Positions 18,570 through 26,924 are shown, numbered from the stretch's first letter. The stretch: DNA of 64,000 nt from Calditrichota bacterium (GCA_013112635.1 JABFGF010000001.1:930001-994000), one strand, 5' to 3'. A program made the numbers and translations. Notes: generated from the letters alone by a model not told the origin.

Positions 18570-18953
18570 ATGAGTTATTATTTTTCAAAGATTATAAATG
18601 AGAGTTTTGAAGATGCAATTAGTAAAGTAACCGATGCTTTACAAAAAGAAGGTTTTGGCGTTTTAACAGAAATTGATGTATCGGCAACATTGAAGAAAAA
18701 ACTGGATGTTGATTTTAAACCTTATAGAATTCTTGGGGCCTGTAATCCTCCTTTTGCTTATGAAGCACTAAAAAATGAAGATAAAATTGGTGTGATGCTG
18801 CCCTGCAACATAGTTGTGATCCAGCAGGAAAATGGTGTTGAAGTCTCTGCAGTAGATCCAATGGCCTCTATGCAGGCTGTACAAAATGAAGCTCTTGGAG
18901 ATGTTGCCGGTCAGGTTCAGGAGAAACTAAAAAGTGTGATTGATAGTTTGTAA
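18570..18953 (+). CDS. DUF302 domain protein
   Basis: A 127-residue single-domain protein with the DUF302 pattern: an N-terminal strand with SFEDAISKVTDALQKEGFGVLTEIDV, then YRILGACNPPFAYEALKNE and IGVMLPCNIVVIQ. Two Cys residues lie in conserved positions (GACNPP and LPCN). The domain is widespread, and its activity is not established. ATG is preceded by ACGGAGAG. It is divergent from the biotin carboxylase gene and about 90 bp ahead of a toxin-antitoxin pair. Confidence 0.92.
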   Translation: MSYYFSKIINESFEDAISKVTDALQKEGFGVLTEIDVSATLKKKLDVDFKPYRILGACNPPFAYEALKNEDKIGVMLPCNIVVIQQENGVEVSAVDPMASMQAVQNEALGDVAGQVQEKLKSVIDSL

Positions 18954-19031
18954 ACATGTTACAAAATTTGATAAACGAAATTGTGATTTTGATAATTAGC
19001 TAGTTGTACATAAATTTGATTTGCCAAAAGA

Positions 19032-19036
19032 GGAGG
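19032..19036 (+). promoter_or_regulatory. Ribosome binding site that sets a TTG start
   Basis: GGAGG lies 6 nt before the TTG at 19043. An in-frame TTG at 19004 has no such site, and the extra residues it would add (YINLICQKRRIK) have no counterpart in the family. Confidence 0.75.
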
Positions 19037-19042
19037 ATCAAA

Positions 19043-19270
19043 TTGGATTTGTTAAAAAAAATTGAAAAAGAGATTGAAGGTCTAACAAACCAGGAGCGGG
19101 CTTTTTTAGCTGACCGTTTGCTGGGTTCTCTTTCAGAAAACAAACAATCTGAAGTTGATGAAGCCTGGGTCGAAGAAGCAGAACGGCGTTACGAAGATTA
19201 CAAAAAAGGTAACAGGCCTGGAGTTGAAGCTAAAAGTGTATTTCATAAGGCAAACCTTTTACATAAATGA
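19043..19270 (+). CDS. Antitoxin, putative addiction-module component family
   Basis: A 75-residue protein starting at TTG. It shares the family layout with its paralogues in the window: an N-terminal helical part (LLKKIEKEIEGLTNQERAFLADRLLGSL) and a C-terminal arm with EAWVEEAERRYEDYKKG. The stop overlaps the toxin start (19267-19270, ATGA). It most likely neutralises the adjacent ParE-type toxin and may autoregulate the pair. Confidence 0.87.
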   Translation: MDLLKKIEKEIEGLTNQERAFLADRLLGSLSENKQSEVDEAWVEEAERRYEDYKKGNRPGVEAKSVFHKANLLHK

Positions 19271-19551
19271 AAGCCATTTTTGACCCTGAAGCGCAATCAG
19301 AATTTCTCGAAGCTGTCAGGTATTATGAGGATAGTAAAGAAGGCTTAGGAAAACGGTATCGTCAAAGTATTGAAAACGCAGTTTTACGCATATCAAGTTC
19401 TCCCCTCCTCTATAGAATTATCCACCCACCGTTTCGAAGGATTCTTCTAAAAAAGTTTCCATATGCTATTATTTATACAATCGAGCCAGACCATATCCGG
19501 ATTATAGCAATTGCTCATACAAAACGGAAACCAGGATACTGGTTAAAATAA
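19267..19551 (+). CDS. RelE/ParE-type toxin
   Basis: A 94-residue toxin of the plasmid-stabilisation group. It has DPEAQSEFLEAVRYYEDSKEGLGKRY at the start, FRRILLKKFPYAIIYTIEPDHIRIIAIAHTKRKP at the end, and an intact central strand, unlike the copy at 11356-11628. Members attack ribosome-bound mRNA or DNA gyrase; which applies here cannot be told from sequence. It overlaps its antitoxin by 4 nt and is followed, convergently, by the osmoprotectant transporter genes. Confidence 0.9.
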   Translation: MKAIFDPEAQSEFLEAVRYYEDSKEGLGKRYRQSIENAVLRISSSPLLYRIIHPPFRRILLKKFPYAIIYTIEPDHIRIIAIAHTKRKPGYWLK

Positions 19552-19657
19552 TTCTAAAAGAAATGAACTGTTAGACCTTTTCTAAAAATCTTATCAAAAC
19601 AAGGTATTAAAGTTTAAATCCAGCTTGATTAATCATCAATATCAAATTCCACGAAAC

Positions 19658-21226
19658 TTAATGCCGAATTAACAACTTCTCAAGCAAGTCAAAGGCTCCT
19701 TGTACAAGCAATGCTAACAACGCAGCAGGAATAGCCCCTTCTAAAATTAAAGCTGTGTCATCAAGACGGATACCGGTTAAAATTGGCTGTCCATAGCCAC
19801 CGGCACCAATAAGTGCGCCAAGTGTGGCCGTCCCGATATTTATAACAGCTGCCGTTTTTATACCTGCTAAAATTGAACGAGCCGCAAGAGGCAATTCTAC
19901 AAAACGCAGACGATCTGTTCTATTTAAACCCAACGCAATTGCTGATTCCGAAATATGAGTTGGAATATCTTTAATGCCGCTGTAAGTGTTACGGATTATT
20001 GGAAGCAGGCTATACAGAAACAGAGCCATCATTGCCGGTTTAGCGCCAATGCCCAAAAGAGGAATCATAAAAACAAGGATGGCAAGCGATGGAATAGTTT
20101 GGATAATCCCGGCGATACCTAAAATTATAGAGCTGCCCTTCTCAATTTTAGATGCAATTATCCCCAAAGGAATTGAAATAAGTATGGCCAGAGTAAGTGA
20201 AATCATTACAAGAATCAGATGTTCAGTTGTAGTTTTTTTCAACCTATCCCACAGGTTTTCTTCAACAACCTCAGTATTTAATTTGAGTTCTTTGTTGAGA
20301 AAATCTGCAGCTACCCGGGACGATGGAATTTTGTCATTTTTAACGCGGGCATTCATATTAGCCATTTTGGCTTCATCAATTTTGCCAACTAATTTTTGCA
20401 AACCTTTCACAAAGAGCGGCACGCTATCAACTAACTCTTTCCTAATCAAAAAATAGGCCTGATACTCCGGAAAGTGGTTATAATCATCTTCCAGAATAGA
20501 CAGATCATAATATTTGATTTCGGCATCTGTCGAATACAAGTCCATTACATCCAATGTGCCTGCGGCCAATGCCCTGTAAGCCAAATCATGATCCAATCCT
20601 TTTACATTTTTGTGTGGCAGATTGTATGCAGTTTGCAATGCAGGCCAGCCATCTCCACGATCCATAAATTCATTAGTAAATCCAAAACTCAACTGGGTGT
20701 ATTTGCTCAAGTCTGAGATTTTGCGCAATTGAAATTTTTCTGCTGTCTTTTTAAGTAAACCCAAAGCATAAGTATTATTAAATCCCAATGGGCCAACCAT
20801 TTTAATACCAAGGCTATCCATGTGGTTTTTCATTTCAGACAAATCGGCAAATTTTTTGTTTGAAAATATTTCCTGGCTCATGGTCCCGCTGTATTCCGGG
20901 TAAATATCAATTTCGCCTTTTAGCAAAGCACCCCATAACACCCTCGTTCCACCCAACTCAGCTTTATGCTCTGCAGAAAGATCATTTGATTTGGCGATGT
21001 GGTTGGCAATATCTCCCAAAATTACCGACTCTGTAAATTTTTTAGAACCGATTTTTATGGAAGTTTGGCCAAAGGAAAATGATACTATCAAAAATAATAA
21101 CATAATTGTAAATAGAGGAATCGAAAAGCTGTCTTTCCCGTTTGTTCTAAGCTGGAATCTAAATCTCCTAGTTTGAGATTTGCGATAAACGTATTCGGGA
21201 ATAACAATAATGGCCAATTTACTCAT
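19658..21226 (-). CDS. Osmoprotectant (glycine betaine-type) ABC transporter, binding protein-permease fusion
   Basis: About 522 residues. A hydrophobic segment (LFTIMLLFLIVSFSFG) precedes a periplasmic OpuAC-like binding domain (KIGSKKFTESVILGDIA, GEIDIYPEYSGTM). This is joined to a five- to six-helix permease (LGIAGIIQTIPSLAILVFM, ESAIALGLNRTDRLRFVELPLA, GALIGAGGYGQPI). Such fusions of OpuC binding and permease parts are known for choline/betaine uptake. I start at the ATG of MSKLAII, which overlaps the ATPase stop by 8 nt (ATGAGTAA). A frame extends further upstream, but only inside the ATPase gene. Residues about 8-32 come from a palindromic repeat, which gives an odd Arg-rich lead before the signal segment. 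Confidence 0.92.
   Translation of the reverse strand: MSKLAIIVIPEYVYRKSQTRRFRFQLRTNGKDSFSIPLFTIMLLFLIVSFSFGQTSIKIGSKKFTESVILGDIANHIAKSNDLSAEHKAELGGTRVLWGALLKGEIDIYPEYSGTMSQEIFSNKKFADLSEMKNHMDSLGIKMVGPLGFNNTYALGLLKKTAEKFQLRKISDLSKYTQLSFGFTNEFMDRGDGWPALQTAYNLPHKNVKGLDHDLAYRALAAGTLDVMDLYSTDAEIKYYDLSILEDDYNHFPEYQAYFLIRKELVDSVPLFVKGLQKLVGKIDEAKMANMNARVKNDKIPSSRVAADFLNKELKLNTEVVEENLWDRLKKTTTEHLILVMISLTLAILISIPLGIIASKIEKGSSIILGIAGIIQTIPSLAILVFMIPLLGIGAKPAMMALFLYSLLPIIRNTYSGIKDIPTHISESAIALGLNRTDRLRFVELPLAARSILAGIKTAAVINIGTATLGALIGAGGYGQPILTGIRLDDTALILEGAIPAALLALLVQGAFDLLEKLLIRH
21131..21205. repeat. 75-bp palindromic (MITE/REP-like) element inside the transporter gene
   Basis: The ends are near-inverted: GTCTTTCCCG (21131-21140) against CGGGAATAAC (21196-21205). 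The centre holds a perfect 7-bp hairpin, AAATCTC (21161-21167) with GAGATTT (21175-21181). On the minus strand it is in frame and encodes the Arg-rich stretch IPEYVYRKSQTRRFRFQL of the fusion protein. Confidence 0.75.
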
Positions 21227-21965
21227 CACCCAACTCCGGTAAATGGCTACGCTGGGCACGAATGAATTCTGATACAAATGTATTAACAGGATTTTTTAAC
21301 AAATCTTCAATTGTACCGGATTGGATAGCCTGCCCATTGTTCATTAAAACAATATCATCTCCAAGATATGCAGCTTCATGTAAATCATGCGAAACCATTA
21401 AAACTGTTTTCTTAAGACTTCTAAAAATTTCAAGCATACTGTCATGCAATCCTGAACGGATGATTGGATCGAGCGCTCCAAACGGTTCATCGAGCAAAAG
21501 TATGTCTGGGTTAAGCATAAGTGCTCGCATCAAACTTACACGCTGGCGTTGTCCTCCGGAAAGCTGTCCCGGGAAACGATTATAATTATCTTTGGAAAAA
21601 TGTGTAAGGTCTGCTAGCTCTTCCAGCCTCTCTTTTATTTTTTTCTTTTCCCATTTCAGTCGTGTGGCCATTAAACACACATTTTGAGCTGCTGAAAGAT
21701 TTGGAAAAAGGCCACCTTCCTGGATAACGTACCCCATTTTCAATCTTAAGGACTGGATAGTCGAATTGTCTACTTTGTCTTTTTTAATGAAAATTTCGCC
21801 GGAGGAAGGAAGGATCAGTCGATTTATAAGACGCAGAATTGTTGATTTGCCACAGCCGCTTGGGCCAATTAAAACTGTTGTTTTGCCGGAAGAGATAGAT
21901 AAGTTAAAATTTTTTAGAATGGATTCTTGCTTGTAAGAAAAAGTAATATTTTGAAGTTTTATCAT
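21219..21965 (-). CDS. Osmoprotectant ABC transporter, ATP-binding protein
   Basis: About 248 residues with all ABC ATPase motifs: Walker A GPSGCGKST (about residues 32-40), signature LSGGQRQRVSL, Walker B ILLLDEPFGALD and the switch His in VLMVSHDLHEA. It is closest to the betaine/proline (OpuA/ProV) group but is shorter because it lacks the C-terminal CBS regulatory pair. I start at ATG (MIKLQNITFSY). A TTG two codons upstream has a better-spaced AGGA and may be the true start. It is translationally coupled to the fusion gene and powers it. Confidence 0.95.
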   Translation of the reverse strand: MIKLQNITFSYKQESILKNFNLSISSGKTTVLIGPSGCGKSTILRLINRLILPSSGEIFIKKDKVDNSTIQSLRLKMGYVIQEGGLFPNLSAAQNVCLMATRLKWEKKKIKERLEELADLTHFSKDNYNRFPGQLSGGQRQRVSLMRALMLNPDILLLDEPFGALDPIIRSGLHDSMLEIFRSLKKTVLMVSHDLHEAAYLGDDIVLMNNGQAIQSGTIEDLLKNPVNTFVSEFIRAQRSHLPELGDE

Positions 21966-22003
21966 AAGCAAATAGCAATCCTGGTAAGTTCCAGGTAGAT
22001 ATG

Positions 22004-22843
22004 TTAAATCATTGATTTAGAAATCTTGATTGTTTTCTCCAAAAAATCCATAACAGCTTGTTGCTGATTTTTCTCATTTTGAAAATCACTTGCAGTTAAA
22101 ATTGCAGAAACAAATCCGGTGATGTGCCATTTCCCGTTTCCTGGCAGTTCTTCATTTTTCAATTTGCTATAATGAGGATATGGCCAGGGTGAAACATAAT
22201 AATAAGGTTCGTCATAATTATCATCACCCGGTGAATATCCCACTCCAATGGATTTCATTTTCTCAGGATCTGTATTCTCTTCGATTACAATTAACATTCC
22301 CAAATCAAAATGATGTGGCCAACACCGGACATTTGATGCGCCTTTATATTGAGATGCAATTTTCTGTAAAACTAAATTGGCATTAGAAAAATGATTTGAG
22401 TGCTCCTTAAACAATTCCGGATCAAATAGATCATAAGGTGCTCCATTTGCCTGGTCTGTTTTTGGAATTTCGTAATGCAGCTTTAATGTCAGTTTTGAAG
22501 GATCAAAATTGCTGGACTTTAATGCATTATTATACCAGGAGATAGCTTGCTCATTTGTTTTTCCATGCAGGTTAAACTCAGAAAAATCGTGGTCTTCATC
22601 CATTAAGATAAGTTTAAGCTGTTCAAAGTTTATGGCAAGACGCAATTGCATATGGCTACCGAATGCAGAGCTTTCAAATGCTTTAAGATCATCCAGCCAT
22701 TGCATATTTGTATGGCTATCATCTGCCTTATTTTGAACAAAAGAAACACCCGTGGCCGCTAACAATTGAGAAGCCTGGTGTAATTGCAAGCGAACTTGTT
22801 TAAGCTTTTCTAAATCCACATTTCGGATAACCTGCCAATCCAT
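22004..22843 (-). CDS. Conserved hypothetical protein with WPHHFD and SPGD motifs
   Basis: A 279-residue soluble protein that I recognise only as an uncharacterised family seen in Bacteroidetes-type genomes. Conserved-looking segments are QLLAATGVSFV, the DDSHTNMQWL pair, FNLHGKT, HYEIP, RCWPHHFDLGMLIVI, GVGYSPGDDNY, PYYYVSPWPYP and GKWHITGFV. The two His residues in HHFD and the acidic SPGD stretch suggest a metal or ligand site, but that is inference. No signal peptide or membrane segment is seen. It is just upstream of the osmoprotectant ATPase on the same strand (gap about 38 bp), so it may be co-transcribed. Confidence 0.8.
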   Translation of the reverse strand: MDWQVIRNVDLEKLKQVRLQLHQASQLLAATGVSFVQNKADDSHTNMQWLDDLKAFESSAFGSHMQLRLAINFEQLKLILMDEDHDFSEFNLHGKTNEQAISWYNNALKSSNFDPSKLTLKLHYEIPKTDQANGAPYDLFDPELFKEHSNHFSNANLVLQKIASQYKGASNVRCWPHHFDLGMLIVIEENTDPEKMKSIGVGYSPGDDNYDEPYYYVSPWPYPHYSKLKNEELPGNGKWHITGFVSAILTASDFQNEKNQQQAVMDFLEKTIKISKSMI

Positions 22844-22913
22844 AAAACCTCCACTTTACCAGAGAAGCAATCTTTGATCTAAATTAAATAACAAATTTTG
22901 TAAAATATTTTTC

Positions 22914-23615
22914 TTAATTAATAACTGCATCCTCAGCCAAATCAAGTAGTTCACTAAAGTCAAAATCAGATGCTGTTTCTTTAATTGCTTTAAATCTTAT
23001 ATCACGGCCACGAATTTCAACCAAAAATCTCTTCGCGACTATAATCTGAATTTGTCCACGCTGCAGATCGGAATCGTACTCTTCAAAGGCTTTATGACCA
23101 TCAATTTTTGATGTACGTTCAAACCCGGAACCCGATTCCCTATCAAATTCTGATATGGCCCAACCGATTGATCCCAATTTCATAAATCCGGACATATTTC
23201 CCATATCAATAATTTTGATTTTTATTTCTGGATCTTCATCTTCATTAAAATATAAGCCCTCTACTTCAGAGATATTTATCCCCATTGCCGCATTACTTTC
23301 ACCGCTGGATTTTTGTTTTGGAAGTCCGGCAGCTTCCTTTGGTAAACTGGTTTTAAGTTCGCGATAATTTATTGCTTTAACTTTTGAATTACCGGCCATC
23401 GCCTCTCCAAATTTCTCCATGGCCTCAGCCATATTCTCTGCATTTTCTTCAATGGATTCTTCCATTTCTTCAGCCATTTGTTCTGCAGCTTCAGCGATTT
23501 GTTCGGCTGCTTCTTCCATTTCCTCAGCGGCTTCTTCAATTCGCTGCTGGCGTTCTGATTTACAGGAGAATATCAATAAAATTATTGCTGTAAATAAAAA
23601 GAAGGACTTTAACAT
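22914..23615 (-). CDS. Lipoprotein with acidic coiled coil
   Basis: A 233-residue protein. A signal peptide ends in a lipobox, LLIFSC, with the lipidated Cys near residue 18. It is followed by a strongly helical Glu/Ala-rich stretch of about 60 residues with repeating EEAAEQ/AEEMEE units, a probable coiled coil. The C-terminal 130 residues are globular (GLYFNEDEDPEIKIKIIDMG, KIDGHKAFEEYD, RFLVEIRGRDI). I do not recognise a named family. The start is fixed by GGAGG at 23620-23624; an upstream in-frame extension runs into the DUF983 gene and would bury the signal peptide. Probably anchored in the outer or inner membrane facing the periplasm. Confidence 0.85.
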   Translation of the reverse strand: MLKSFFLFTAIILLIFSCKSERQQRIEEAAEEMEEAAEQIAEAAEQMAEEMEESIEENAENMAEAMEKFGEAMAGNSKVKAINYRELKTSLPKEAAGLPKQKSSGESNAAMGINISEVEGLYFNEDEDPEIKIKIIDMGNMSGFMKLGSIGWAISEFDRESGSGFERTSKIDGHKAFEEYDSDLQRGQIQIIVAKRFLVEIRGRDIRFKAIKETASDFDFSELLDLAEDAVIN

Positions 23616-23619
23616 AATA

Positions 23620-23624
23620 CCTCC
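23620..23624 (-). promoter_or_regulatory. Ribosome binding site that sets the lipoprotein start
   Basis: GGAGG on the minus strand lies 4 nt before the ATG at 23615 and places the start directly at a classical lipoprotein signal peptide. Confidence 0.8.
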
Positions 23625-23637
23625 AAAATTTTTAAAA

Positions 23638-23967
23638 TCATTCAGGGTTAATTGAAAAATCAAAATGCAACCAAATGGTCCTGGCAAATCGGAAAATAAA
23701 AGGCACCATTACCAGACTAACGCTACCCAACAATAATCCAATTTTCCAAAAAGGTATTTCCAATGCGGTCATTATTAGCATTATTGGCGCAACAATAAAA
23801 GCATATAAAAAGTTTGCAATTATTATAGCAGATGTAAAATACCCCTCTTCCCGTTCAAACTTAAATCCACAGTAAGAACAAGTTTGATTCATTTGGAAAA
23901 CACCTTTAAACATTTTCCCATCTTCACACTTTGGACACTTTTGAAAAACCATTGCATTTAAACTCAT
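23638..23967 (-). CDS. DUF983 family membrane protein
   Basis: A 109-residue protein with two Cys pairs at the N terminus, CPKCEDGKMF and CSYCGFKFEREEGYFTS, which look like a small zinc-binding site. Two hydrophobic helices follow (about residues 47-70 and 74-95). This is the DUF983 layout. The function is unknown, although the family is often found near cytochrome oxidase and membrane-stress genes. It lies 16 bp after the histidine phosphatase gene and 22 bp before the lipoprotein gene, suggesting a three-gene unit. Confidence 0.92.
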   Translation of the reverse strand: MSLNAMVFQKCPKCEDGKMFKGVFQMNQTCSYCGFKFEREEGYFTSAIIIANFLYAFIVAPIMLIMTALEIPFWKIGLLLGSVSLVMVPFIFRFARTIWLHFDFSINPE

Positions 23968-23983
23968 TGACTTTTTTATTTCC

Positions 23984-24547
23984 CTACCTGTTTATAAACA
24001 TGACTTTTATTTTTCCATTTTTTTCCGACAGTTTTACTACTCCTGCAAAATCAATATTTATGTTAAATAAATTTTTGAGCGGCATCTCCAGAATATTTGC
24101 CAAAATTGCCCTAATTGTCCCTCCATGACTTACCAAAATAATATTTTCTGAATCACTATTTTTTAGCTCTCCAAAAAAGTCCATTATTCTGTCGCTCATT
24201 TGCCTGTATGATTCTCCTCCAGGAGCTTGCCTGTTCACAAAATCTTCAATCCAGAAATTCAAAGATTCTTTTTCAATATCATCCCACGGTTTCATTTCCC
24301 ATTCACCAAAATTGAACTCTTTTAAACGGTCATCAAAAATAACCTTGCCCACATCCAGAGCTTTCGCCAGTTTAGCACATCTTTTTAAAGGGCTGGAGAA
24401 GATTTTAAAATTGTCAAGCTTTGGTAAAACTGATTTAATCCTGCTAACCTCATCATCAAAACTGTCTTTTACATCAAGATCGGTTTGACCATAACAATAA
24501 ATTAATTCTATATCCGGGGTAGTATGTCTGATAAGGTAGATGTTCAT
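23984..24547 (-). CDS. Histidine phosphatase superfamily protein (phosphoglycerate mutase-like)
   Basis: A 187-residue one-domain enzyme. The catalytic motif at the N terminus is IYLIRHTTPD with the nucleophilic His at about residue 7 (RHT in place of the usual RHG). FSSPLKRCAKLA supplies a phosphate-binding Arg, EFNFGEWE an acidic proton donor, and VSHGGTIRAI the second His. It most resembles the alpha-ribazole-phosphatase (CobC) branch in length and motifs. That would fit a cobalamin-using cell, but family members act on many phosphomonoesters and the substrate cannot be fixed. Confidence 0.92.
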   Translation of the reverse strand: MNIYLIRHTTPDIELIYCYGQTDLDVKDSFDDEVSRIKSVLPKLDNFKIFSSPLKRCAKLAKALDVGKVIFDDRLKEFNFGEWEMKPWDDIEKESLNFWIEDFVNRQAPGGESYRQMSDRIMDFFGELKNSDSENIILVSHGGTIRAILANILEMPLKNLFNINIDFAGVVKLSEKNGKIKVMFINR

Positions 24548-24716
24548 AAATCTTAAGTAATTTGTGATGGGCTAATGTACAAAAGCAGCTTAAAAATGGA
24601 AATTGTTTTTAAATTCATAAAACGTGTAAAATAACGCTAAAATAGTTTGAACGACAGAATTGGTGTATTTAAATTGTTTTATCAATCATAAAATTAAAAA
24701 GATCGAGGCTCTTTGT

Positions 24717-25262
24717 ATGCAAAACAATCCAAATCAACATTTAATAGTTTTAGACGTCCGGCCAATACTCCAATCCGGGAATGATCCATTTAATGAAATT
24801 ATGAAAGCAGTGGCAAACCTGGCCGAGGAAGATACTTTACAAATAATTAACACGTTTGAACCCATTCCGCTAATTAATAAAATGAAAGCCCGAGGTTATA
24901 AATCATGGACTGAAAGACCGGAAGATGGCGTGATACATACCTTTTTTAAAAAAGAACAGGATAATAAAACGAGTGAAAAGCTGCCAGAGGTTGAAGAAAC
25001 AGATGAGATAAGTTTTCAACAAAAAGTTGAATTCTTCGGAGAGAAAAAACACACAATAGATGTTCGTCATCTTGAAATGCCGGAACCAATGGTTGCAATT
25101 CTCAAAGAAATTGAAACTTTGGATGATGACCATGCTTTGTTTGTTGAGCACAAAAAAATGCCACAGTTTTTATTGCCAGAACTAAAAAACAGAAACTACG
25201 ATATAATGTTTAATGAACTCTCTGAACACCATTTACAATTATTAATTTTTAAAGCCAAATAG
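24717..25262 (+). CDS. Tandem DUF2249 protein
   Basis: A 181-residue protein with two DUF2249 repeats. The first is LDVRPILQSGNDPFNEIMKAVANL (residues about 11-80); the second is IDVRHLEMPEPMVAILKEIETL (about 110-180). Each has the LDVR opening and a later RGYKSW- or RNYDIM-type strand. The domain has a TusA-like fold and is often encoded with denitrification or nitric-oxide genes; its activity is not proven. The start ATG has GAGG 8 nt upstream, whereas a TTG further upstream lacks a site. It opens a three-gene plus-strand unit. Confidence 0.88.
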   Translation: MQNNPNQHLIVLDVRPILQSGNDPFNEIMKAVANLAEEDTLQIINTFEPIPLINKMKARGYKSWTERPEDGVIHTFFKKEQDNKTSEKLPEVEETDEISFQQKVEFFGEKKHTIDVRHLEMPEPMVAILKEIETLDDDHALFVEHKKMPQFLLPELKNRNYDIMFNELSEHHLQLLIFKAK

Positions 25263-25274
25263 CAGGATTTTTTT

Positions 25275-26558
25275 TTGAATAATTTACAAACAGATAATGC
25301 CCCATCCAGTGGTGTAGTTATTCCCCCATTTATGATTGGTGCATTGTCATTTTTCGCATTGTCAGTTTTAACCATTCTGGCAGAAACGGATCTGTTGGGG
25401 CCTTATTACAATGGCCGGATTTTGGCAATAACCCATTTAGCTGTTCTGGGTTGGGGAACAATGATTATTTTTGGAGCTTTGTACCAATTAATCCCTGTTG
25501 TTTTTGAAACTGCTCTCTTCAGTGAAAAATTAGCCAAAACCACAACTGTGATATTCTCATTAAGTACAGCGTTGTTAGTATACTCATTCTGGACAGATAA
25601 CTATGACAGTTTATTAATTCTGGCCTCTTCTTTGATGTTTTGCTCTTTTTCCATGTTTATTCTAAATATTTTACTCTCAAAGAAAAACAGTAAAAAAAAC
25701 ATTCAATCCAGATTTATCTCAACATCAATTTATTGGCTATTTCTAACTGTCTTATTTGGGTTGCTGATTTCGATTAATTTTAAATATCCATTTCTTGCTC
25801 AAGTTCATTTGCACTATTTAAAAATTCACGCACACTTAGGGCTAGTTGGCTGGTTTATTCTTTTAATTATTGGCGTCTCGTCAACACTAATCCCAATGTT
25901 TTTAATTTCTCATAATTTAAATAAAAAGAAATTAGATATATCTTTTTTCCTCGTAAATATTGGCCTTGCTTCCCTGGCTCTGGATTGGCTTTTTCTAAAT
26001 TCAAAATATCTGCCTTATTTATACTGGTTCATAATTTCAAGCGGGATATTTTTCTATTTTTCGTATATCATGGAGTCGTATAAAAAGAGGTTAAGAAAAG
26101 AATTAGATGTGGGGATGAAATATACTGTAGCTGCAATTTCACTTTTATTAACTCCGATAACAGTAGGTTTAATTATATTAGTAGATCTTAACTTTGAGCA
26201 CGATTTTTTGCTGCGGGTTACTACTCTTTATGGTTTCACAATAATCTTTGGATTGATTTCACCACTCATTCTTGGACAAACTTATAAAACCCTGCCATTC
26301 ATAATCTGGTTGGAAAAATACAAACAATATGTTGGGAAATATAAAACCCCAATGCCCAAAGACCTATATTCTGAGAAAATTGGGTGGCTACATTTATATA
26401 CTTATTTTTCATCAATTATTACACTTGTAGCGGGATTATTATTTAATCATTATATTCTTATAAATTTAGGAAGTTACTTATTTCTTATAACCGCTGTACT
26501 CTACAATATTAATGTTTTTAAAATTATTTTTCATAAAACAAAAACCGAAGGCTTATAA
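25275..26558 (+). CDS. Polytopic membrane protein, heme-copper oxidase subunit I-like
   Basis: A 427-residue protein with about 12 hydrophobic helices and little outside them. Segments THLAVLGWGTMIIFGALYQLIP and LHYLKIHAHLGLVGWFILLI carry His residues at positions that recall heme ligands in cbb3-type subunit I and NnrS-like proteins. The CuB and cross-linked Tyr motifs of a true oxidase are not evident, so it is probably not a terminal oxidase. It starts at TTG with AGCAGGA 7 nt upstream. The neighbours (DUF2249 and MIP18) suggest a role in heme, nitric-oxide or metal handling; this is inference. Confidence 0.72.
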   Translation: MNNLQTDNAPSSGVVIPPFMIGALSFFALSVLTILAETDLLGPYYNGRILAITHLAVLGWGTMIIFGALYQLIPVVFETALFSEKLAKTTTVIFSLSTALLVYSFWTDNYDSLLILASSLMFCSFSMFILNILLSKKNSKKNIQSRFISTSIYWLFLTVLFGLLISINFKYPFLAQVHLHYLKIHAHLGLVGWFILLIIGVSSTLIPMFLISHNLNKKKLDISFFLVNIGLASLALDWLFLNSKYLPYLYWFIISSGIFFYFSYIMESYKKRLRKELDVGMKYTVAAISLLLTPITVGLIILVDLNFEHDFLLRVTTLYGFTIIFGLISPLILGQTYKTLPFIIWLEKYKQYVGKYKTPMPKDLYSEKIGWLHLYTYFSSIITLVAGLLFNHYILINLGSYLFLITAVLYNINVFKIIFHKTKTEGL

Positions 26559-26560
26559 TA

Positions 26561-26881
26561 ATGAAATCAAAAGAAGAAATAAAAAAGATAGAGTCAGAAA
26601 TTGAAGAAATTCTTTACACTGTTATGGATCCTGAAGTTGAGTTGAACATTGTAGACCTTGGCTTACTGTATTCAATAGTTTATGATGGAGACAAAAAAGT
26701 AGACATAATTATGACACTATCAACCCCGACTTGCCCACTTGGTGATGCCATTGTAAATAATGTGAAGCATTCAATATACAGCAAGTTTCCGGAATTTACC
26801 GCAAGGGTTGAAATCGTTTTTGATCCACCCTGGTCGCAAGAAATGATTAGTGAAGCTGGCAAAATGAAGTTAGGAATGTAG
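26561..26881 (+). CDS. MIP18/DUF59 family metal-sulfur cluster assembly factor
   Basis: A 106-residue protein of the SufT/PaaD group. Marks are VMDPEVELNIVDLGLLYSI, the Cys-containing TLSTPTCPLGDAI, and the closing EIVFDPPWSQEMIS. Family members help to mature iron-sulfur proteins; the single Cys is the key conserved residue. It starts 2 bp after the membrane protein gene, so translation is probably coupled. A strong bidirectional terminator follows. Confidence 0.93.
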   Translation: MKSKEEIKKIESEIEEILYTVMDPEVELNIVDLGLLYSIVYDGDKKVDIIMTLSTPTCPLGDAIVNNVKHSIYSKFPEFTARVEIVFDPPWSQEMISEAGKMKLGM

Positions 26882-26884
26882 ATA

Positions 26885-26912
26885 AAAAAAGCCCCGAAAA
26901 ATCGGGGCCTTT
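26885..26912. terminator. Bidirectional intrinsic terminator
   Basis: Stem GCCCCGA (26891-26897) pairs with TCGGGGC (26902-26908) around a four-A loop. It is flanked by an A-run on the left and CTTTTC on the right, so it can act on both strands. It lies between the convergent MIP18 and superoxide dismutase genes. Confidence 0.9.
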
Positions 26913-26924
26913 TCATTCAAATAT

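Noticed and set aside
21227-21277. A longer N-terminus for the binding protein-permease fusion
   Set aside because: It lies wholly inside the ATPase gene, while the ATG at 21226 overlaps the ATPase stop in the normal coupling manner.
24674-24687. An FNR/CRP-like box (ATTGTTTTATCAAT) before the DUF2249 gene
   Set aside because: The half sites are only 2 nt apart and one is mismatched, so it does not fit the TTGAT-N4-ATCAA spacing.
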